DNA of 64,000 nucleotides from Xiphydria camelus (taxonomy: Eukaryota > Arthropoda > Insecta > Hymenoptera > Xiphydriidae): positions 7,557,394 to 7,621,393 of the forward strand of contig OY783193.1 in assembly GCA_963678675.1 (NCBI GenBank), given 5' to 3'. The notes beneath the pieces were generated by a model that saw nothing but the letters and a program-made list of their open reading frames with translations, ran no database searches and had not been told where the DNA came from. The translations under genes and the position numbers were made by a program. Within the stretch, counting starts at the first letter, position 1, and the number at the start of each line of letters is the position of its first letter. Below are positions 55,921-64,000 of this stretch, piece after piece.

Positions 55921-58900
55921 ATGTCAGAAGAATTGCGCCTTGACGGTCGTGTTGCCATTGTAACTGGAGCAGGAGCAGGTAATATCGATATAATTTTATA
56001 GAATCACTAAAAATTTTAAACCTTTGTGAATTACATTGGATAAATAATTTTTTAGGCTTGGGGCGAGCCTACGCATTGCTATTTGCATCGAGAGGAGCTA
56101 GCATTGTGGTTAATGATTTAGGAGGCTCTCGAGATGGAGCTGGGAGTAACACTAAAGTTGCAGATGCTGTTGTCAATGAAATACGACAACACGGTTAGAA
56201 TAGATTATTACATTTACAATTCATTGTGTTTGTTGTTGTACTAACCGTTGTTCTTATTACATATATAATATATTGAACATTCCAGATCATAACTAGGATT
56301 GAGTACATCGAAGTATTTGCTATGGTAGATTAAACTGTATGCTAATTGCACTGGGTCCTTGGCATGGACTTACCTTAGCAACATGTTCTGCTGGGAAAAT
56401 TCTGTAGGCAGATTCCTGGAACAAAAAAAAGAACACTTGATGAAGATTTTTAGCATGACTATAATCTCTTAACAGAGTACCTACTGCAAGATTTTTACAA
56501 CAGAAAAGACACATTTAGAAGCTTCATTAAAAGCTATATTCAATGTGAATGATACAGAGATTATTATAGTATTGTATATGTGATATTAAAGTTACAAATA
56601 TAAATTCTATTACTAATTTCTCACATAACTTTACTACAAAAGTCATGCAAGTATGTGCAATAAGAATATTATACTAGTTTTCTCTAAATCTGCTGAAAAT
56701 ACCTATCAATACGATCAGACAAGAATCTGTATTAAGAGTCTTCTGAAAGATTTTCACAAGATGCAAAAGTAAATCAGTATCTCTACTGCAAGTATTTTGA
56801 AAGAATGTACTACAAGTCTTGCAGTAGTTCTTTGACAGAGTGTTACTAGGGTAATGCTAATAGCATACATACTAGAGTATACTTTAGCATATTTCTATGT
56901 ATTTTATTTTTGTTATGATCTTGGAGATTGTAATGGCAAATGACTATTTCATCATGAAAAATAACTCATTTTATCATAATTGTTATGAGAATTTATGCGA
57001 TATACACATGAACAATGATTCTCCTCAACATATTCTGACAGAAAATTATAAAATTTGCATGAAATGTCAGTAGAATATCAGGAGCGATTGGTGACATTCT
57101 GTTACATTTCGCTGCCAAAATGTAATTTTCGAATGATATGTCTTGCAACTGTTTAAATTAATTTTCAAAGCAGATTGGATGAAGTCATGTCATTGGTATA
57201 TCTATAGATATCAATTTGCACATCATGTCTATCAATAAATATTAGTATCGATAAGGAAATAATTTCGTGTTATCATAAAATTATACGCCCATCCCCATCC
57301 CTATTAATCCTGCTATTGTAGTCGACATTTACTAAGTTAAATTTTGCAAAATTTTGCTGTGATTTAGTTCAATATCAGAAATGGAGCTGAAGAATATAAT
57401 TTTAACTATTACATTATATATCTGACCTTCAGAGATGTAAAATTATCAGATATGTTTAAGGAATGATCTAATTTTTTAGGTGGTAAAGCTGTACCAAATT
57501 ACGATTCCGTTTTGGATGGAAATAACATAGTAAAGACTGCAATTGACTCGTTTGGACGTATAGATATTGTTGTTAATAATGCTGGTATTTTAAGAGATAA
57601 ATCTTTTGCCAAAATATCCACCACGGATTGGGGTAAGTAATCGCGATTCACTATTGTTGGAAATTGAATTTTTTTTCAAAATTGGAGATCTATATCTTAA
57701 AACACCACAATTTAAAATGTTTAAATCTAGAGTAGCTCGCAAAGTCTCTGAACCAATAAGATATTTTACTGTGCTTTCTAAAAGTTATGCCTAAGAATTT
57801 TTTTAGCAAATTTTATTTTCGGTGATAATGGTAAATATATTGAAGTGATACACCTGTACAATTACTTTAAAATTTTCAAATTGAAACGCATTTATATTTT
57901 ATTCAATACTCTGATAGCTGGAGTCAAGAGCTTTGCGAAATACTCGTTACATGAATTCTTTTACATTATGATCGACATAAGATATAGAGCCCTAAACATA
58001 ATTGAAATAACAGTATACAATCGAGACTTAAAAGGATTTAATCTCCCTTCACGTTAATACTCTTCAATATTTCTAAGAGTGGGTTATTGAAGCACATATC
58101 GAGTGCTACACGGCAGGACCTCGTAACTGACGAAAAGGAAATCTTACAGGAGAGACACTAAAATCTATGGCTTATTGTAATTCTAAAAGTGATTTAAAAA
58201 ATGTTTTCACACACACAATGATAAAGTAGCTCTCGTAATTGCTTTGGGCTATTTTATCGCCGAAAAAATTTTTAAAATCACTTTTAGAATTACAGTCATA
58301 GTTTTTAGTCTTTTCTGTAAAATTTCCTTTTCGTCAGTTACGAGGACCTGCCGTGTAGTACTCGATATAGGCATAGCAATCTATAATGACGCATTTAGAT
58401 CACACAGCTTTAATAAATCTGATGGCGGTAGAACTTCAATTTCTAGAGAGCTCATATTTCATTTTGTACACCTTTGGAATTTACAGACACCATACATGAT
58501 GTCCACGTTAAAGGGGCTTTTAAGACTACTCAAGCTGCATGGCCATATTTTCGAAAACAGGGTTACGGCCGTGTAATATTGACTTCGAGCAATAGCGGCT
58601 TATACGGAAATTTTGGGCAAGCCAACTACAGTGCCGCAAAAATGGCTCTAATTGGCCTTGCAAATACTTTAGCAATAGAAGGTGATAAAAATAATATTCA
58701 CACTAATGTGATCGTGCCTACAGCTGGTTCCCGCCTTACGGAAGATGTTGTACCTTCTGGTTAGTCTTTTATAAAAGCAATTCTAGTATTATAGTTATTA
58801 TTAATGTACATGAATAGATCATAGTATTTAAGGACGTATTTCATCCTTGGAAAGAATCAAAAATCTAACTTGTGTGCAGAATTTTTTTAAGCAAATTCTG

Positions 58901-61900
58901 TACCTTTGCACATTCGACGTCTAATTGGTCATTTCAATCAATCACGCTACGTGCTTCAGATGCAGTATTTATGACTAATATTATAATTACGGCACTCTTA
59001 TGACTAATATTATAGATACGCGCGCGCGTAAGCCGTATATGTATTTCCCTTTTAAAGTATCTATCTTACACAAATATTAACACCTGTTTCTGAAAGATCT
59101 CTCGAATTCCTCATTTCTAGATTTTTTTATGCAATTGAAACCAGAACTGATTGCACCCGTCGTTTTATGGCTTTGTCATGAAGAATGCACCGATAATGGT
59201 GTGATTATTGAATCTGCACTTGGTTGGGCTGGAAAATGTAAGATGTTATTTTGATAATAATGTTGAGTAGTGTACACGAATCTGTCAAACTATTTCCATA
59301 TTTGATCTATAGCTTGGAATATTTTCAGATCGATGATACTTTTTGATTTTGAGATGTTATTTGATATTGATATTTCGAATATGTGTTATGACTATGACAT
59401 GATATAGTTCCTCATTGATAAAATGGAAATTTTAAGTTTATTATAGCTGCAATAATGAAAATTAAGAATATAATTACGTACGAGTTATTGTTTATACCTA
59501 CATATGGAATAATTATAATTTGACATGTTCTCAAAGGTCATCTAGTTAGATCGTCAGGCGGTATTCTGCGTAAGGGACTAACGGATAAAGTAACGCCAGA
59601 ATCAGTGAGAAATAATTGGGATGCAGTTACTAATATGACAACAGCTAAACGTTACGAATCTATTCAGGTGAAGATAATGAATTAATTTTGTTCCTATTAT
59701 TGGATATTGCGTCAATATTAACATGCATCTTTTTTATTAGGAAGTCACAGGCGAATTAATGAATTTGGTAGAAACACTAAAGCTCGGAGAATCGACTTCA
59801 AATCCAGTACGTTGAGAATTATTTTATTATTTTTCATTTAATTTATCATATTTTTGATTGAATTTTTTGTCCTGCTAGGAGTTCGTTTTGAAGCACAATT
59901 ATACATACCGAGATGCCATTCTTTATGCTCTTGGAGGTATGATAATGTAGTACGTAATATGTAATTACAGTATATTTTCGATTCCGATGTTATTATTTGT
60001 ATATATCTTATCTAATCCTAACTTGCCTTCAGTGAAAGAAACTAAAAATTGTTTTGTAGCTTACTTTTCTGCTACCAATATCCAATTTAATTCATCTACT
60101 ATGAAGTGCACTACTCCAAGGAATAGAAAGTAATTTTTGTCATATGCTTTTTAGTTGGGGCCACTGTACAAGAACCGTTGGACTTACGCTACTTATATGA
60201 GAATCATGAACAGTTTTCCATTTTGCCCATCTTCTATGTCTTATACGGTCCAATGGGTTGTATGTCAACTTCGATTTTAGAAAATGTTATTCCCGGAAAA
60301 CAAATAAACCATGCTCAAGTATGTTATAGTTTAGCAGATACAATTTATATAAAAATTTGAATAACAAAACAAATTATACAATGTAGCTTATCAATTTAGA
60401 CGTTACATGGAGAGCAATATTTGGAAGTCCTTAAACCACTTCCGACAGAAGCCACAGTGGAGACATATTTTAAAGTACAAGATGTTCTTGATAAAAGAAC
60501 AGGAGCTGTCATTTTGATACACTGTATGTACAGTAAATTATACTATACTCTGCTTATAATAATCATCCAATAAGCACAAATAAACAAATTTAATTAGCTT
60601 ATATTTTTTTTAAATGGAATAAACATGACTTGTTCATTATTGTTAACATAATTAGTTAATACTGTATTCTTAGATGAGACATTTGACGCTATGAGCAAGG
60701 AAAAGCTTGCAATTGGTCAAATATCTGCTTTTGCAATGGGTGCTGGAGGTTTTAAAGGACCACGTAATTCTGTCCATGTTATACCAACTATTGATCCACC
60801 AAATCGAAAGCCCGATGCATCCGTCACGCAAAGGACTAATGTCGATCAGGTTATTATCATAATTTGTGGTACCCAGCTTCTGTAATACGCCCCTTCTTTT
60901 TACTGCTTTTTTTCAGGCAGCTTTATATAGGTTGAGCGGAGATATCAATCCTCTTCACATAGATGCTAGTATAGCTGAATTAAGTGGATTTAAAAAGCCA
61001 ATTTTACATGGTTTATGTTCTCTTGGATTTGCCGCTCGCCATGTGCTTCGAACCTATGCGAATGGAAATCCAGATTTATTCAAGTCAATCAAGGTAGGAT
61101 TTAGTTAAAACAGTAATATTCCATATGTTAAATCTATTTTATGAATGTAATTATAAACTCAAAGTGCACACACACACACACACACAATGGGTCTATTTAG
61201 ATGTACAGTAGAACTCCAATTATCCGAATCAATTGGGGATAATACAAAATTCGGATAATTGGACTTTTCCCAAAAAAAGGGTACATACATATATGTATTT
61301 TAAAGAAAAAGAGCTTATTTTCGGTACTGTATGCATTTTTAATTAATTAAATGTGAAAAGGCAACACTTTTACATGTTATATAGCGTACTTACAAGTGCT
61401 GTACATTATTTTGTTTGCATTTTTCCGTCTTATATTTTTTTTTCTGAAAGCGATTCGGATAATCAGCGATTCGGATAATTGGAGTTCTACTGTAGTTTCA
61501 AATTTAGTTTCAAACATTTTCCACGTATAAAGTTTACTTCTATTTTTACAGGCCAGATTTGCAAAGCCAGTATATCCCGGAGAAACTTTACGTACAGATA
61601 TGTGGCGCGATGGAAACAGGATTCATTTTCAAACTATTGTCGTAGAAAATAATAATCCGGTTATAACAGGTCAGTTCGTGTTACAACCAATCTAGTTAAA
61701 TCAATGAAAGAGTAACTGAATAGGAGAAGAAATAAGATTTTTAACAAAATTAATTATATCTGCATTTTTATAGGTGCCTATGTTGACTTGCGAGCTGTGG
61801 AGATAACAAAATTAAAGCCTAACTTTTGCTCTGCCAAGGAAAACTTAGAAAGTGATGCAGTGTTTGCAAAGATTGTTGATTATGTAAAATCCCATCCATC

Positions 61901-62676
61901 CGAAGCTAAAAAAGTCAATGGAGTTTTCCTGTACAATATTACCACTGCTGGAAAAGTCAAAGCTCAATGGAGTTAGTAATTTATTAATCTTATTACTTAA
62001 TATAAGAATCAACATGGGAGAAAGATATTGATTGATTAATTATAAATAAATGATTACCACGTTTAGTGAAAGAACTTATTTTAGAAACATGACCTTGGAT
62101 CTGACTGTAAATGTACAAAATGATTGTAAATCTTTTATCAATGTAGCAATAATGAAATCTAGATTATCATTTAGATGTCTAAACTAACAAGTTAATATAA
62201 TGTTTCTTTTGGTTTCATTGTTAAATTTTAATTTTTGAATGTGTTTTCCAGCTCTGGATTTGAAAAAGGCCGAAGTATATAAGGGAGTTCCGAAGTCTGG
62301 AAAACCTGATACAACGCTGACCGTAGATGACAAGGATATGGTGCAAATGGTAAGTAGCAGTTGCTTCTTTTGGTTCATTGAGAAAAATTGTAAATATTTC
62401 CATATAGATTTCCACATAACATCTCATTTCAAAATAGCGCACATCTCATTTAGAGTCTCATACAAATTCTCTACATGACACATGTGAATTTTATTCTTTT
62501 AACGGGCTATTTGTATATATATGTTTGTCCGCATTTATTCGTATATTTTTATACAGGCTCTAGGTAAGTTAAATCCGCAAGTTGCATTCATGAAGGGGAA
62601 ACTAAAAATCGAAGGAAACATTATGCTCACTCAAAAAATGAAGACTCTTATGGAAATCAATAAACCTAAGTTATAA
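55921..62676 (+). CDS. Mfe2: Peroxisomal multifunctional enzyme type 2 (D-bifunctional protein)
   Basis: Second and third steps of peroxisomal beta-oxidation: 2-enoyl-CoA hydratase 2 and (3R)-hydroxyacyl-CoA dehydrogenase. Predicted 722 residues from 16 exons: 55921-55978, 56056-56193, 57480-57632, 58487-58759, 59121-59237, 59537-59667, 59741-59806, 59879-59936, 60155-60318, 60400-60523, 60674-60849, 60917-61093, 61552-61669, 61774-61971, 62252-62349, 62557-62676; phases all agree. SDR domain: [36 protein letters not shown], catalytic YSAAK. Hydratase-2 (hot-dog) domains: YGPMGCMST in the first, and the catalytic motif [13 protein letters not shown] followed by [12 protein letters not shown]-terminal SCP-2-like domain: [40 protein letters not shown]. 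The last residues PKL are a variant peroxisomal targeting signal 1. Human HSD17B4 has the same architecture (736 residues). Confidence 0.96.
58096..58368. mobile_element. Foldback element in Mfe2 intron 3, 273 bp
   Basis: The left arm from 58096 (ATATCGAGTGCTACACGGCA...) and the right arm ending at 58368 are inverted copies over about 115 bases, including GACCTCGTAACTGACGAAAA and TTCTAAAAGTGATTT. The loop of about 45 bases includes a short CA run. No coding content. The open frame running from it into exon 4 is accidental. Confidence 0.8.
61162..61186. repeat. (CA)n microsatellite
   Basis: About ten CA units in an Mfe2 intron, just 5' of the pogo-like element. Confidence 0.8.
61206..61492. 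mobile_element. Pogo/Tigger-like non-autonomous TIR element (MITE)
   Basis: Ends CAGTAGAACTCCAATTATCC and the complementary right terminus at 61467-61492 form TIRs of about 25 bases, flanked by TA on both sides (61204-61205 and 61493-61494). The TIR sequence, with CCAATTATCCGAAT, and the TA duplication are typical of Tc1/mariner-superfamily pogo/Tigger elements. At 287 bp it carries no transposase. Additional internal copies of ATTCGGATAAT occur near both ends. Confidence 0.82.
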
Positions 62677-63856
62677 ATACTATTTTATCATTCTGGCATT
62701 AGTTCCACAGTACATATTCACATGGCAATGTTCTTTTTCAGTCAGATTATATAATTAAATTTGTTAATAAAATTAAAAAATGATATGGCTATATTGGAAT
62801 TGAGTGAATGCCACGTGAAAAGTTCTTTGAAATCATTTATATATTATTGAATTAGCGTTGATTTTCTCATTCATAAAATCCAAATGAGAAAATTAAAAAC
62901 GACGAAGCGCGCCAATGGGCTGATAAAAAAGGTCTATTCAATCTTCATACAAATATTTATGCGGGGATCTGCGTGGCTGACAAATATACAGTTTTTCGAA
63001 CCATTCCATTTCAGTAGTGCTTATTGCATATGTCTGGTTATACTGGATTTTTTAAAAAATTTACTTTTTAAGATCATATTTTCAGAATACATTTTACATA
63101 CATCGTTTTAAACTTATAAGTTTAATGCAGGTATCATATATTGTGATAATATTATGGATAAGGTTTATAGTAAATTTAAGTAAAAGTACGGTTTCCGAAA
63201 TAGGGTTCGGCATGGATGGCAGTTACCACAGAATAAAGAGAAAAATATTCCAATGTGTAAGATATATTATTCAACTGAATCGTGAAATAAAGATTGAAAG
63301 GGGAAAAATATTACGATGCCTTCTCCTCTATCATTTCTTCTCCTTCACTTTCTGGCATAAACAAGGCACATTCGAAAAGATCTCATTTTACGAGTGGATT
63401 TATGAAATATCGTAAATTAATAAGAATATTATAAACAAATTTGGTAGTTTCTCAATATTAATACTTTCGATTAAAAAGAATTATTTTTGGTTTTCAAATA
63501 TGTTTACATCCCAGCGGTTCGATGTAATATAAGCACAACGATCGAGTTCAACCAGGTTAGAGGGTATACACGTAGAACGTGTTCTGAATATGATTATTTC
63601 CCATCTACATACCGCAACATAGGAGAGATTACATCCCAAGGCAAAACTTCTCGCTTGATACTACAAGAAACTTAGAAGAAGTATAACATACATCCGTATT
63701 GCATTGTATACATTACTGCTCCATCCATTATTATAATTTAATAATGGCCAGCTTATACCTATAATTAATACTTATAACGGATAATGAATAGGAGAAATAA
63801 TGAAGGTCTGGTCCTTTTGTTTACCCCATTTGATTCTTTACGACTTTTTTCTTTAG
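62677..63856. other. Mfe2 3' UTR and spacer
   Basis: AATAAA at 62766-62771, 90 bases after the Mfe2 stop, is a strong poly(A) candidate. The rest is AT-rich. Several short open frames lack recognisable features, though one of them could contain upstream exons of the gene represented at 63857-63969. Confidence 0.5.
62766..62771 (+). terminator. Candidate poly(A) signal of Mfe2
   Basis: AATAAA 90 bases downstream of the Mfe2 TAA stop in otherwise AT-rich sequence. Confidence 0.5.
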
Positions 63857-63969
63857 AATTACGTTGAAGGGGAAGTTTTTCGAATACAGACGGCAGATAC
63901 TGAAGATACGAAAAAAAGAATTACCACTGATTATTATGTCTCGATGCCTCAAATCTTGGGCGATGTAAG
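63857..63969 (+). CDS. Probable internal exon of an unidentified gene (partial)
   Basis: A pyrimidine-rich acceptor ending TTTAG (63852-63856) and a donor AG|GTAAGA at 63969 bracket 113 bases. The open frame begins NYVEGEVFRIQTADTEDTKK and ends DYYVSMPQILGDVR. The codon mix and good splice sites look like a real exon, with phase 2 at its end. I do not recognise the family. The gene would continue beyond the window on the plus strand. Confidence 0.4.
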
Positions 63970-64000
63970 GTAAGATATTGCGCAGTGATTAGATTAATGT

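Overview
The window is a piece of insect nuclear genome: AT-rich, intron-containing genes, large intergenic spaces and many short terminal-inverted-repeat (TIR) elements. Eight protein-coding genes can be reconstructed exon by exon from splice sites that keep frame. The sodium-channel exons read almost identically to insect para genes. The short channel C-terminus, the gene content and the TIR-rich AT background suggest a hymenopteran, but that is inference and not proven here.

Layout. 1-2930: intron 5' of the last para exons. 2931-6410 (+): last six coding exons of the voltage-gated sodium channel para. 6411-19174: about 12.8 kb with no gene I can support, containing several TIR elements, including an internally deleted mariner. 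19175-20492 (-): DNAAF6/PIH1D3-like dynein-assembly factor. 21946-24461 (-): OTUD6B-type deubiquitinase. 25096-34210 (+): cytosolic valyl-tRNA synthetase, 18 exons. 34607-38047 (-): lysyl-tRNA synthetase, 8 exons. 38843-41258 (+): AF9/ENL-family YEATS protein (ear). 41259-46597: convergent intergenic space with a 497-bp foldback element. 46598-55269 (-): DENND1/connecdenn Rab-GEF, 14 exons. 55921-62676 (+): peroxisomal multifunctional enzyme type 2 (Mfe2/HSD17B4), 16 exons. 63857-63969 (+): a probable internal exon of an unidentified gene.

Three divergent gene pairs share short spacers: OTUD6B/ValRS, LysRS/ear and DENND1/Mfe2. ValRS and LysRS converge tail to tail. Most genes are housekeeping (translation, transcription elongation, endocytic Rab35 signalling, peroxisomal beta-oxidation), with one neuronal channel and one axonemal assembly factor.

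The most unusual observation is in ValRS. Exon 14 (31907-32242, 112 codons, phase 0 at both ends) encodes a GST-C-like module resembling the N-terminus of translation factor eEF1B-beta. It sits between the KMSKS-bearing catalytic part and the anticodon-binding domain, where other ValRS enzymes have only a short loop. The reading frame stays intact whether the exon is included or skipped. The predicted protein has no N-terminal GST domain, which is the part that attaches vertebrate ValRS to the eEF1 complex. This may therefore be a relocated or independently acquired eEF1-complex tether.
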